A stretch of DNA of 64,000 nt from Benincasa hispida (lineage: Eukaryota; Streptophyta; Magnoliopsida; Cucurbitales; Cucurbitaceae): positions 9,039,126 through 9,103,125 of the forward strand of contig NC_052357.1 of NCBI RefSeq assembly GCF_009727055.1, in the 5' to 3' direction. This document shows, in pieces, positions 35,100 through 46,923 of this stretch. A program made the translations under genes and the position numbers. The stretch's first letter is position 1; each line of letters starts with the position of its first letter. The notes under the pieces were generated by a model. The model was not told the origin of the DNA. It made no database searches and saw only the letters and a list, made by a program, of their open reading frames with translations.

Positions 35100-36906
35100 T
35101 ATTGACCGTTTTATATATGCTCACACTGATATGTATGATTGATGATGTTCTATGCTCGAAATGATGCGATACTACCACTAGATATGCGTTAATTATGGAT
35201 GTTCACGTAGTATTCCATGCATTGTCACAAGTTTCCTTACTATGGAACCAAGTGTAATTCCACCGCAAGTTTCTCAGTGTGATCCGAGGTCGAACACGGG
35301 GACTGATTTAGGTTATTGTGGTATGTTCATGATATATGCGACCAGGTTTTCAATCTTTAAAAGTTTGGTTTGTACAGGTATATAAATTGCAATAAAGTAG
35401 AGTAAAGCAGTAAAAGTGCGATAATAAAATAAAAATACAATAAACCTAAGCTAGATGATACAAGATACAGGTTTCATGTTACAAGATGTTGGGGTCAAGT
35501 TGGCTGTGAAAGTTATGCAAAGAACGTGGAATGCGGCGGCAAGTCTTATGAACAGAATAGAAAGACAAAGACAAAGAATATAACAATGCAAGTTCTCAAT
35601 TGCATTGAAGCTACAAATGTTGTTCTGCTCTTCTCTTGGTGTATACCTTTCAGTGATCGACCGCGCTCCCACATGTCTGTGGTGAAACAGAGACTAACGT
35701 AATGAATGCAAGGTTGCTTCCATGTCTGGAAGTACTGCTCGCTTTAGTTAACGCATTCTTCTGACCTTCTCTCGATAGGTCGGAATGGCATCTTTACTTC
35801 TACTCTCACAGGTGAAGATGTCGTCTAGCATGCCTTAGCTAATCGCATTTTATATATTTAACACAGATTAAGTACTTGGTTAATTCATATTGCTTATAAG
35901 GGAATTAAGAAGACATCATGAAGAAAGTGATTGACGGGTGAACGGAAATAGAAAATGGTAAATAAAAGCTATTGAAACATTTAATATCTCTATTAAGCAT
36001 TCGATACATGGTGTGAATGCAGAAGTAAAGAAACAGTAAAATACAACGATGAAAGAGATAGAACAGATACAAACAAGTGCCAATGTCTTGGCACTGATTC
36101 GATGGAGATCTGCTTGCCGGATAGGATGGATTTGATGGTAGGAAGAGCTTCCCTCTCAGGCTTGCTCCACCGGTAGCAAGGATCTTTGCACAGAGCTTTC
36201 AATTGGGTGTTTGGCAGATTAAATCTGAGATTCACCTCTCAGCCTTATCTTGTCTTCTTCCCGGATTTCTTCATTTAAGCACTCAGCTCAGCCTTTCCTC
36301 TCAACAGTTTTGCAGCACTTTACCCCGTATCAAGTAGCTATATTTTTTTTCTCTAAAATCTATGGGTATTTATATGGTGCAAGTCTTTGACTCTGGCCTT
36401 GTGGCCCCATGATTGTTTATGGCAATTCAGAAGATGGAGGGATATTATTCCTTTCTATTAATGCAATCAAACCGTCAATTCTACACAACCGTTAGTTGTA
36501 CACGTGTCTTAATCCTCCGCTTTTTCTTTCTCAGCTGCATCTTTCGATCATGCGGTGTTGTTTTTATTAACGCATACGGTTGCAACACAACTCTGGATTG
36601 ACTGTCGGCATTGCGCCGTCATTGCGGTAATCGTCTCTTCATTGTTGATTAATAGGCACAATGTGACAGAGATGCGTTGATCAGTTTCTCGTGAGCCTTG
36701 AGCGCAAGCGGTGACTTGGTCTCCTGAAAAACAGAGTAAAATTCGGCTTGTCTTCCATCTTTATGGTGTTAGTGGGTGTAATTGCAAACATTTATAATTA
36801 TTGTAATACTAGACTAATTTTCATACAATAGGTGCATATTTACTAACTTTTGGCCGCAATATCTAGAAAAGGTGGCATAAATAACTTGTATTTCTACAAG
36901 TTATCA
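35100..36906 (-). repeat. 3' LTR of element E
   Basis: TATTGACCG ... TACAAGTTATCA on the plus strand, about 1.81 kb, matching 43705-45519 with scattered differences and small indels. In element sense the start forms ATAACTTG-TAGAAATA-CAAGTTAT, a perfect 8-bp hairpin. Confidence 0.94.
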
Positions 36907-36945
36907 CACCCCCAAATTTAGATATATGCTTGTCCTCAAGCATAT
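36907..36945 (-). other. Polypurine tract and stem-loop of element E
   Basis: CACCCCCAAATTTAG directly beside the LTR, then ATATGCTTG-TCCT-CAAGCATAT (36924-36945), a perfect 9-bp hairpin. Same layout as in A, C and D. Confidence 0.85.
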
Positions 36946-37230
36946 CTTCTACTAAGGCAATCATGCTCAATTCCTATCCTCTATTTTTGCGACGATTGGT
37001 TACTCCGAATGTTACACTTAGGCACATTACTTGACATCGAAATTTTCTTCTATCCTTGCTAATTCTTAACAAGCCCTACTTTATTCTTCTATATGAAAAA
37101 ATTATGCTCAAAGATGCTTTTCTAGTTTTCAAAATAGAATGTTTCTCTCTTCTTTGTCAAAACAACTCGATGAGCAAAAATTTGCGTCATTTCTTTATTT
37201 AGAGATTGTTGGTCATGGTTACACTCTTCT

Positions 37231-37478
37231 TTTTGGCTTATCCCCACGGGTGCCATGCGAACATCTAACTACGGTTGTGTGCCAATTTCAACTTCAACTC
37301 ATGAGGATTAGAGGAGTTGTCTCTTGCATTCTTTTATTTTTGTTTTTGTTTCTTTCTTTTTTTTTCTTTCATACTGCGTTGTTCTTGGAAAACCACCTTC
37401 GTTTTGGCTTGCGCCTACGGGTGTCATACGAACATCCAACTACGAGCAGGCTCCTTTTACAACTAAACTCTTATCAGG
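37231..37478 (-). other. Two copies of the ~78-bp 3' noncoding module in element E
   Basis: Copies at 37231-37308 and 37401-37478 share the core (plus strand) TTTTGGCTT...CACGGGTG/TACGGGTG...CATGCGAACAT/CATACGAACAT...AACTACG and the ending AACTCTTATCA or similar. Spacing is about 90 bp. D has two copies in the same arrangement and A has one. Confidence 0.75.
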
Positions 37479-37607
37479 TTGAGACAGTTTTGAGGTTTTC
37501 CCTTGTGCTGACATTGGAGTTTCGCAAAAATGAAAAATTTTGTTTTTTAAATGCAAATTGACACATTTTTCTTAAATACAGCATAATCTTGATCTCATCT
37601 GCTCAGA

Positions 37608-37650
37608 CCTTCCCCATCCCCAAATTTAAAGATGAGCAAGGTCCTCATTG
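37608..37650 (-). other. Second, internal polypurine/stem-loop module of element E
   Basis: ATCCCCAAATTTAAAGATG followed by AGCAAGGTCCTCATTGC, which retains the TCCT core flanked by imperfect arms. It is the counterpart of 1228-1262 in A and about 50868-50900 in D. The stretch 37651-38279 beyond it shows no gene. Confidence 0.68.
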
Positions 37651-38279
37651 CATTGTTTGGAGAGACTAGACAAACACTTAGAAGAAAATTTCAAAAAGAA
37701 GGTTTGAGCAGAACTTTGAAAGATAAAAGGTAAAGTACTACTAAACTAAGAATTAACATAACTTTTTTAGTCAAGATTTACTAAAAGTATGGTAAATGTT
37801 TCTAAGTATAAACATATAATACATCTTAGCAATTCAATGAAGATCATAAAAATAAGAGATTTAGAACATCACAAAAATTAGCAAAGGAAGATAAAGAAAA
37901 AGGCACAGGCAAAAAGTGGAGTGAATATATACTCTGATTGTATTGACTATTAACAAAGTATACAAATAAATTACAAATGAATGTATTACAAAAATTTTCT
38001 ATTGCTTGTACAAGAGTCAAAGAATTTAATTACTTTACAAATAATAAATGAATTGAATACAAATAAAGAATGGCCGCATAGGAAAAAAAATCATATTTGA
38101 AGAGGGTGTAAACATTAAGGTTGAGGAGCAGAGGGATTCGGCGAAGGATGTTGAGGCGGTGCAACAGGAGCATCATCAAATAGTAAGTGCTACCTTAGAT
38201 GCAGAGGCACCATTGGACCATGCAGATAGGCGGTAAGAAAGTTGAAATACTCTTGATTGTGCTCCACTATCTGTCTCTA

Positions 38280-41101
38280 CTACAGGAAGATCCTATGCAT
38301 ATTGCGCTGCATATTAATGAGTGCCTCCCTTGAAGTCACAGCACTACGTTGAATCTCATCAATGCAATCCATTACTACCTCAAATTGTTGATTGAAGAAG
38401 TGATGTTGTTGAGAGAAGAGGGTTCTCATTTCAGCTAACTCAGCAGCCATGGAGGTGGAGGATGGTTGTGCCTGCGATGTCTTGCCAACACCGTTTTGGG
38501 GTTGGGCAGATGTGCCTTCACCCAAATCGTGTGGGTCATCAACTTGCGGCAGTGGGATGGTGGGTTGTGGTGATGAAGTTGTTGGTGAAGGTAGGGTTGC
38601 TGGGTAAATAACAGAAGAGTTGAGGACAAGAAGAAGGTTTGTAAAATGCTCATGTAAGGGGGAAGAGGGTTGCGTTGGCGGGCTCGGAGAGCTTGGAGGT
38701 CGGATGACTAAGGGAAGAGGGTCCATAAGTTCAGGATTTTGCGTTGGTGATTCCTGGACCTTCTCTTTTCCCTTATCCTCTCTTCGTCTTCTTTTTGGTC
38801 TAGGTTCCAGTGGCGCATTCAAATCGATCGCAAACCTCTTTGCTAGCAGCTCGGGGCAGTGTGGAGAATCTTTGAGAAGCATCCTCAATATTTTTATGTT
38901 GATGAGGCCGTGGACTTCTGGCATGGGCTCCTCATCGACGCCTACACCCATAGACAGGCATAGACTTAAAACGATCCATGGGAAGAAGTACTACCCCCGA
39001 ACATGCCCCATTAATGCTCTAATCTGCCTCACGATCAACTGCCCTACGTTGATAGGAATATCGTGGGCTATGCAATACGCGGTCATGACCCGATCCCTTG
39101 ATACAGATCTATCGTGTGTTGTTGGGATCAGCCGCTTCTTAACCAAGTAAACCCAGAGCCTTCCCTTCGGTAGCAAGTACTTGGACTCTAAGGTACGGAT
39201 GCCTCTGGGCGAGACCGACCACTTCGTGTCTGGTTGCGTTAGTATCCTCAACGCATCTTTCATCTGTTCTTCTGTGGGATCATCAATCATCTTGTTCCCT
39301 GGTGCATCAGGGTTGTCCTTCATTTGATAAATTTCGTTGATGTCCCTTGTGTTGAAGGATACTGTATCTCCCTTAAAGGTCACCGCATCCCTAACTCCAT
39401 GTAACTGCCCGTGGTAAAAGCTTCACAATACCCGAAGCACTATTATGGATGGGCACTGAAAGAATGTGTCCCACCCATATTCCACAATTACACTCATGAT
39501 GAGGTTAGGTAGTGGATTCGGCGCAGGAAAGAAGCCCATCTCGATCAAATATCATCGTTTTCCTTTTTCTTTGATGATCGCTTCTTGGCCGTCGTGGGTT
39601 CGCTGGTTTTTGCTATAGCCTTGCCTTTTGCCAGCGCAAGGCGGGCTACTTGTTGTTCTTTCTTTTCTGGCTCATTGCGTTGTTCTTCTTTCTCACGCTT
39701 AGTGAGTTCTGTGCCCTTTTTATTATATAAGCGCCGTTTATTGGCTTCGCGCTTCCTCCTATTCTCCTTCAACAACAATCTATCTTCTTCTTCCTTCTTC
39801 CTTCTTCCTTCTCTCTTCTTCTTCTTCTTCTCTTTCTTCTCTCGCAAACTCCTCTTCAAATTGCTCAGAGGCCAACAATAAGTGTTGTTCCTCTTCGCGC
39901 TTCCGGATCCCTTCAAGTCGAGCAAACTCATTCTTGCTTCGCATCCCCTCAAACTCCAATCTTCTTCTTCTGTTCCCCTATGCGATGATGAGCTTGCCCC
40001 TCTCCATCTTTTCTTTCTTCTCCTCTTCTTCTTTTCTTTTTCTCTCTTCCTCTTCCAACACCAAAATTAACCTTTGAGGGTTAATGTTGTACCCTTACAG
40101 CGCATTCTCCTTGTGACGCTGCATTAGGGGGGTTCCCTCTGCTTCTTCTCCTTCATCTGTCGCAACCAATTGCGTTGCTTCAGGTTGCGCTGTTTCCCCC
40201 CTATCCTTCCTTACGGAGGTTGATTCTCCATCCTTCTCAGAGCTCGCAACCCTCTGCCTTGCTTCTTTTTCTTCTCTCAGGCGCCTCTTCTCACGTCGAC
40301 AAAAATTTTCTCTCCTCTTTCTTCTTCTTCTTTCTCTCCTTCTTGGCCTCTTCATCTTCATTATCATCCTTTTGCTCTTTGTTCTTTCTTGCCTTGCGAT
40401 GATGTAAAGACTTCGCCTATCCAGCCTTCTTTCCCTTCTTCTTCTTCCTATCTTCCTTCTCAGCCTCTTCTAGCTGCGTATTCCCTGCAACCTCCTCCAT
40501 TAATGTTAGGGGCCACTAATGTAGCCTCCGCTTCCTTGGCCTCCTCAATTGCGATCTCTTCTTCTTCTCTTTCTTTGATCGCAATTTCCTCTTCTTTTCT
40601 TCTTGGAGGTTTGTCATAAATTTTTGCGATGACAGTTGCATCCTGAGTCCCAGGGACCAGAACATCATTCTTCGCTTCTTCTTCTTCAACCACCACTTCT
40701 TCCACCACCACTACTCCATCCTTCACTGCTTCATCTGCCACTACTGCTGCCTCCTCCTCCGTAGGTAGTGGTTGGTTTACAACCCCGGCCTCGGGCAGTC
40801 CACCTTCTTGCTCCAAGGTACTTAAGATGTTGCCAAACACCTCTATATCATCGCGTCTCTTCCTTTCGCTTTCAATGGAGACGGCAGGTGTTGGCATAGG
40901 CATGCTCTCAATGCTTCCTCCTCTCTTGAACACAGGAGGCATAACGGTCAAGGGATTTCTCCGGGATCTTCCAACGAGTCTGGGGATGGTGTGGGCTTGG
41001 GCAGCAAGCCTACAACTAGCAGCTAGGAATGCTGCCTCTCGCATGGCTACTTGATCAGGGGTGGAAGGTGAAGCGGATTGGTTTGTGCTTTGGTCAGCCA
41101 T
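38280..41101 (-). pseudogene. Env-like ORF of element E (putative plant transposon protein domain), frameshifted
   Basis: Five minus-strand segments follow in order. 40460-41101 opens with ATG at 41101 (MADQSTNQSASPSTP) and becomes acidic. 40095-40367 and 39545-39952 are Lys/Glu/Arg-rich, likely coiled coil. 38991-39383 has TFKGDTVSFNTRDINEIY, KWSVSPRGIRTL, LLPKGRLWVYLVKKRLIPT and PINVGQLIVRQIRAL, the pattern of the 'putative plant transposon protein' domain found in Athila ORFs. 38280-38951 is a Pro/Ser-rich tail with a basic PKRRRREDKGK motif that could be a nuclear signal. Frames change between segments. I see no convincing signal peptide or membrane span, so 'env-like' is positional only. 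Confidence 0.78.
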
Positions 41102-41230
41102 GGATATGAGCTTGGAAAGGTCTGGTAAAAACTCGAGCTGCTGGGGAGAAAGAAAGGTTTGGGATGTAAGACACTTAGGGTTTCTGGTTTGCCAAAGTGA
41201 GGTAAAAGGTTTCTAATGAAGGAGGAGGTC

Positions 41231-41262
41231 GTATTTATAGGTTGGGCTGTGCTGGGGCCCAA
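41231..41262 (-). promoter_or_regulatory. Internal promoter-like sequence upstream of the env-like ORF of E
   Basis: On the minus strand a TATA box (CTATAAATAC, 41231-41240) lies about 139 bp before the ATG at 41101. Just upstream are TGGGCT (plus strand, 41243-41248) and TGGGCC (minus strand, 41257-41262), which match the site II (TGGGCY) elements of plant housekeeping promoters. The leader is pyrimidine-rich. A separate transcript for this ORF is plausible but not shown. Confidence 0.5.
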
Positions 41263-42062
41263 TGCGATTTTTGCGGCGACTGGCCTCGAGCAGCTCAACA
41301 GGCACGTCGTTCCACCTCCCTCATTTATGGAATTTCAGAAAAAGTGTCCTTTCGTCTGCCAAGTCATAATTGCTTGGGGATACGAATCGATTGGACTTCT
41401 TCCCAAATTGTCAAACGAAATTTTCTTTAATATTTTATTTGAATGGATGCATAAAAAAGAATAACGCATTGTGCTCACCAACGCAACTGTATCTTTGCAG
41501 AGGACGGGCAACAGCGTATATATTCCTGCAACACACCCCTTAACCAACGCATTTCTGGAGGATACCTCAATATAGTGTATTTGGCTAAGGTCGGGCAAAG
41601 GATATATGCGAGCGCAACACACCCCTCAACTCAATACAGTTGAGTTAGGTGAACGCAAGGCATTCCTGATTGGTTTGATATGCATCCATTGCCGCCTTGC
41701 ATATTTGTTGTTGATGTTTTTGTTATTAATTTTATTATATCTTTTTCATCAACGAGAGTGATGTGGCTTGCGGAAATAGATTTTCCTTTATTACTCAATC
41801 ATTTACCATTTAAAGCACAATGCATTGATTACAAAAAAGTCAAAGAATTAAAGACGAGACAGAATTAAATGTAGAGAAGTGAATGAGGAAATAAATTCAT
41901 AAATTCAAAATTGAATTAAATGAAGAATTGAAGACAGAATTCAGAATTTAAAGAGACAGAAATTCAATAAAGCATTAAACATAGTATTGAGATATGGATC
42001 GAAAATTGCGTTGTCCTGGGTGATTGCAATCCACATCTCCATAGGCGGTCAGGCTTGCCTGC
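41263..42062 (-). other. Noncoding spacer between gag and env-like ORF of E
   Basis: About 800 bp with no protease or polymerase homology in any frame. It holds an imperfect local repeat (GCAACACACCCCT at about 41530 and 41611) and an A/T-rich stretch with many GAATT words (41880-41960). This is where pol would be in a complete element. Confidence 0.65.
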
Positions 42063-43609
42063 TCAATTTCTTAAGGACATTGCTCCTTCCCTGTAGATCT
42101 CGGGGCTTCTGAATTGCTGGGCAATGTTCCTGGTGTTCGACTTCTTANNNNNNNNNNNNNNNNNNNNNNNNNNNNNNNNNNNNNNNNNNNNNNNNNNNNN
42201 NNNNNNNNNNNNNNNNNNNNNNNNNNNNNNNNNNNNNNNNNNNNNNNNNNNNNNNNNNNNNNNNNNNNACTGCTTCAGCAGCATCTCTAACGAGCCTCCC
42301 GAGGTGTTAGACGATGATGGTTGCTGGTTATGCGTGTCTTGATTGCCCTGATTGTGGTTGAAAAGGGGGATTTCCTCTACTGCCACTTGATGGTTCACTG
42401 GCCCCACTAGGTTGGATTGCCTCCCCAACCGAAGGTAGGATGGCTCCTCCAGCCTAGATTATAGGTGTTGCTGAAAGGGTTGTTCTAGATAGACACACAT
42501 TGCTAAAGGTTCAATGACATACGTCAGCTCCGTGAGCCCCTCCACAATTGACGCAACTGATTGCGGCACTTGAACTTGTGCCGAGGGTTGCACTAATTGT
42601 GGGGCAATGGCTCCTTGGTTATTTTGCCATTTGATTGGAGATCAAGGTCACCGTGGCCATCTGTGCGGCCAACATGGTCATTATCTCCGCAGGGACAATG
42701 TTTGTTTCAATTTTTCTTCTATCGGCGCCTCGGCCTCCATAACCATTGTCGATCCAGTCATCCATATTCTGTGAGATGCGGTCAAGGATGACTTTGGCCT
42801 CCGTGTATGTATTATCCATAAAACCTCCTGTCGCGGATGTCATCAGGCAACAGCCTGCAATGCTCTGTTCAGGCCATTGTAAATGTTTCCACCAAGACGC
42901 AATCGGGAAATCCCGATGTGTGGCAGTTTTTCACCAGTCTCCTGAATCGCACTCAGGCGGTGCTCAGGGTCTCATTCTCCTTCTATTCAAAGTTCAACAC
43001 ATCCTTTCGCCACCTTATGTTGACGGCAGGTCGGAAGAACTTTTTTCATGAACTGGCTCCACAAAATTGCTCCCATGAAGTGATCTCATTTGGCTCCAGT
43101 GAGTAAACCCACCTCTTAGCCTCATCCCTCAAGGTGTAAAGGAACAGATACAATCTTATATTTTCTGGGGTCACACCAGGTAAGGAAAAATTGTCGCACA
43201 TCTGGACAAAGCTGGTCAGATGGGCATGTAGGTCTTCACCTTGCAGACCCTCGAACTGCCCGGCATTTTGAATCATCTGCAACATGACCGACTTAATCTC
43301 AAAACGTGCATTCTCCTCCACAGTCGACCTCGAGATTCCAAGCAAAAAATCATACAAATTGGGTGTCGCATAATTATGCATCGGGATTTTTTGACCAGCC
43401 GCCAGGAAGACAGGATCCTGACCGGTCGAATAGCCCCTTGGTTCACAACCAGTACCGCATTATCGTTATTGTCTGTCATGCTCTACCTTCTTTCGCCTAA
43501 TTCGATTCTGACATACCCTTGCACGGAAAGTTCGCTCGATCTCAGGGTCAGCTACGAATTCCGGTTCAGCACCAGGACTCATAAACCGTCAGGCTGCTCT
43601 CCACATTGA
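42063..43609 (-). pseudogene. Gag of element E, containing an assembly gap
   Basis: Segments: 43046-43381 with YATPNLYDFLLGISR, GEDLHAHLTSFVQMC and RKWAY-like RWVYSLEPNEITSWEQ; 42619-42843 with FMDNTYTEAKVILDRISQN; a zinc knuckle CVNCGGAHGADVC (CX2CX3HX4C) at about 42517-42555; a Gln/Asn/Ser-rich C-terminus to 42063, interrupted by 121 N. Frame breaks separate the parts. It is Athila Gag, clearly diverged from that of A and C. Confidence 0.82.
42148..42268. other. Assembly gap (121 N)
   Basis: A run of N inside the gag C-terminus of element E. Real length unknown. Confidence 0.99.
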
Positions 43610-43680
43610 ACAGCCAGTACAATGAGATCTGTCCTGCAAAATACCAAAAACACACTCAAACAATAAAACCGTTAACCAAG

Positions 43681-43698
43681 TCCCCGGCAACGGCGCTA
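43681..43698 (-). other. Primer-binding site of element E (tRNA-Asp)
   Basis: TCCCCGGCAACGGCGCTA matches the plant tRNA-Asp 3' end at 17 of 18 positions, six bases inside the 5' LTR. It is the best-preserved primer site in the window. Confidence 0.92.
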
Positions 43699-43704
43699 TA
43701 AACT

Positions 43705-45519
43705 TATTGACCGTTTTATATATGCTAACACTGAGATGTATAATTGATGATGTTCTATGCTCGAAATGATGCGATACTACAGCTAGATATGCGTTAATTA
43801 TGGATGTTCACGTAGTATGCCATGCGTTGTCACAAGTTTCCTACTATGGAACCAAGTGTAATTCCACCGCAAGTTTCTCAGTGTGATCTGAGGTCGAACA
43901 CGGGGACTGATTTAGGTTATTGTGGTATGTTCATGATATATGCGACCAGGTTTTCAATCTTTAAAAGTTTGGTTTGTACAGGTATATAAATTGCAATAAA
44001 GTAGAGTAAAGCAGAAAAAGTGCGATAATAAAATAAAAATACAATAAACCTAAGCTAGATGATACAAGATACAGGCTTCATGTTACAAGATGCTAGGGTC
44101 AAGCTGGCTGTGAAAGTTATGCAAAGAACGTGGAATGTGGTGGCAAGTCTTATGAACAGAATAGAAAGAAAAAGACAAAGAATATAACAATGCAAGTTCT
44201 CAATTGCGTTGAAGCTACAAATGTTGTTCCGCTCTTCTCTTGGTGTACACCTTTCAGTGATCGATCGCGCTCCCACATGTCTGTGGTGAAACAGAGACTA
44301 ATGTAATGAACGCAAGGTTGCTTCCATGTCTGGAAGTACTGCTCGCTTTAGTTAATGCATTCTTCTGACCTTCTCTCGATAGGTCGGAATGGCATCTTCA
44401 CTTCTACTCTCACAGGTGAAGATGTCATCTAGCATGCCTTAGCTAAACGCATTTTATATATTTAACATAGATTAAGTACTTGGTTAATTCATATTGCTTA
44501 TAAGGGAATTAAGAAGACATCATGAAGAAAGTGATTGACGGGTGAACGGAAATAGATAGAAAATGGTAAATGAAAGCTATTGAAACATTTAATATCTCTA
44601 TTAAGCGTTCGATACATGGTGTGAATGCAGAGGTAAAGAAACAGTGAAATACAATGATGAAAAAGATAGAACAGATACAAACAAGTGCCAATGTCTTGGC
44701 ACTGATTCGATGGAGATCTGTTTGCCGGATAGGATGGATTTGATGGTAGGAAGAGCTTCCCTCTCAGGCTTGCTCCACCGCTAGCAGGGATCTTTGCACA
44801 GAGCTTTCAATCAGGTGTTTGGCAGATTAGATCTGAGATTCACCTCTCGGCCTTATCTCATCTTCTTCGCGAATTTCTTCACTTAAGCACTCAGCTCAGC
44901 CTTTCCTCTCAACAGTTTTGTAGTACTTACCCCGTATCAAGTAGCATACTTTTTTTCTCTGAAATCCATGGGGTATTTATAGGTGCAAGTCTTTGACTCC
45001 GGCCTTGTGGTCCCCACTGATTGTTATGGCAATTCAGAAGATGGAGGGATATTATTCCTTCTGTTATGCAATAAACCGTCAATTCTGCACAACCGTTAGT
45101 TGTACACGTGTCTCAATCCTCTTCTTTTGCGTTGTTCAGCTGCATCTTCCGATCATGGGTTCACATGCGGTGTTGTTTTTATTAACGCATGCGGTTGCAA
45201 CAAAACTCTGGATCGACTGTCGCATTGCACCGTCATTGCGATAATCGTCTCTTCATTGTTGATTGATGGGCACAATATGACAGAGATGCGTTGATCAGTT
45301 TCTCATGAGCCTTGAGTGCAAGCAGTGACTTGGTCCCTGCAAAACAGAGTAAAATTTGGCTTGTCTTCCATCTTTATGGTATTAGTGGGTGTAATCGTAA
45401 ACATTTATAATTATTGTAATACTAGGCTAATTTTTATACAATAAGTGCATATTTACTAACTTTTGGCCGCAATATCTAGATAAGGTGGCATAAATAACTT
45501 GTATTTCTACGAGTTATCA
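43705..45519 (-). repeat. 5' LTR of element E
   Basis: TATTGACCG ... ACGAGTTATCA, 1815 bp, the partner of 35100-36906. A TATA box (CTATAAATAC on the minus strand) lies at 44973-44982. Confidence 0.94.
44973..44982 (-). promoter_or_regulatory. TATA box in the element E LTR
   Basis: CTATAAATAC on the minus strand, placed as in the A, B and C LTRs, directed toward gag. Confidence 0.58.
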
Positions 45520-46323
45520 CCACCTCTAACCCTTCTCGGGAGACCTTGTGTCCCAACACTATACCCTCTATCAATATGAAGTGACATTTTTCCTAGTTGA
45601 GCACCAGGTTCGTCTCTTCACATCTTTTCAGAATTTTCTCCAGATTGGCCAGGCAAACTTAATAAGTGTTCCCATAAATGGAGAAGTCATCCATAAATAT
45701 TTCTACTGAGTCCTCGAGATAATCTGAAAAGATCGCCACCATGCACCTCTGGAACGTGTTTGGCGCATTGCAGAGGTAAACGGCATACGGCGAAAAGTGA
45801 ATGTCCTATATGGGCAAGTGAATGTGGTCTTGTCTTGGTCTTCAAGAGCTATCATGATCTAGTTGTACCCGGCATATCCATCCAAGAAGCAATAAAAATC
45901 ATTCCTTGCTAATGTGTCCAGCGTTTGATCGATGAATGGCAAATGGAAGTGATCTTTCTTTGTGGCCGCATTCAATTTACAGTAGTTCATACAGATGTGC
46001 CATCCAGTGATGGTCCTCTACGGTATTAATTCATTGTTTTCATTGGGGACGAGCGTCATTCCGCCCTTCTTTGGCACACATTGCACGGGGCTGACCCACG
46101 TGCTATTTGCAATGGGATAGATAATGCCCGCATCCATCCACTTGATAATCTCCTTCTTGACGACCTCCTTCATCGCAGGGTTAAGTCTGCATTGATTTTC
46201 AATGGTTGCTTTGTGGTCGTCCTCAAGACGAATATGGTGCATGCAGTATGCGGGGCTAATTCCTCTGATGTCAGCGAGCATCCAACCGATTGCTCGCACA
46301 TGCTTCTTGAGAATGCTCATCAA
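45520..46323 (-). pseudogene. Reverse transcriptase 5' part of element C
   Basis: Continues the reading interrupted by E at 35099. The open piece at 46018-46323 has GWMLADIRGISPAYCMHHIRLE, RRLNPAMK-like CRLNPAMKEVVKKE, and SPVQCVPKKGGMTLVPN. Between 45540 and 46017 the GYAGYNQI, FGLCNAP and catalytic FMDDF regions are recognisable but stops and indels interrupt them. Confidence 0.85.
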
Positions 46324-46923
46324 CGAATTCTCTTAATCTGCATTAAGCACAGAGGAAATTATGACTGGAAGCTTCTTATTCTGCCCCAGGAATGCGTGCT
46401 TCAAATGTGTTGGTAGGGTTTTTAATTCAAGGGTTTGTGGCTCCATGAGAGAAGGTTGCATTATTTTTCTTTCTTCCTTCAGCTCTTCTTCTTGCATTGT
46501 GATCGATCCTTCTTCCTTGTTTGTTTTTGCTACAATCGCATTGCAGGCAGCTACGAATGCATTGGCATCCTCTTCTTCATACTCTTCATCAGACTTCTCT
46601 TTTTCAATCAAATTCAATTCATCTTCCGAATCTGGCAGGTCTTCCTCATCAGGAAACTTCATGGCACGAATTATATTAAATTTGAGCTTCTGTCCGTTTA
46701 TGCATAAAGTGATCTTTCTCTTGTGCACGTCAATTCGAGCACGACCCGTTGATAGGAAAGGTCGCCCCAAAATGATGGGCACATCTTTATCGGCCTCATA
46801 ATCCAGGATGATGAAATCAGTTGGCAAAATGAATTTATTAATCGTGATCAGCACGTCCCTCACCTTTCCTTCTGGATGAACCAGAGATCTATCAGCCAAC
46901 TGAAGTGTCACAAATGTGGGCAC
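46324..46923 (-). pseudogene. Protease remnant of element C lacking its active site
   Basis: The 196-residue ORF begins TFVTLQLADRSLVHPEGKVRDV and includes PIILGRPFLSTGRARIDV and an acidic linker rich in Glu. Directly upstream at 46923 the sequence jumps to mid-gag (RLRLKDS). Relative to A, about 1.1 kb spanning the gag zinc knuckle, gag C-terminus and the protease DLGAS site is missing. The element could not process its own polyprotein. Confidence 0.86.

Larger units (their letters stand above)
35100..45519 (-). mobile_element. Element E: LTR element with gag and env-like ORF but no pol
   Basis: LTRs at 35100-36906 and 43705-45519, a tRNA-Asp primer site at 43681-43698, the polypurine tract at 36907-36921, gag at about 42063-43500 and an env-like ORF region at 38280-41101. 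No protease, reverse transcriptase, RNase H or integrase lies between. The flanking repeat CCACC (35095-35099 and 45520-45524) is perfect, and removing E rejoins the reverse transcriptase of C. This makes E the youngest dated layer of the nest. It could only move with enzymes from another element. Confidence 0.92.

Noticed and set aside
39585..40619. Plus-strand Ser/Phe/Leu-rich ORFs resembling membrane proteins
   Set aside because: They are antisense shadows of the Lys/Glu/Arg-rich part of the E env-like ORF; AAG/GAA codons read backwards give CTT/TTC.
38280..41101. True retroviral envelope protein
   Set aside because: I see no signal peptide, fusion peptide or membrane anchor. The recognisable domain is the 'putative plant transposon protein' type, so env-like is used only for position.
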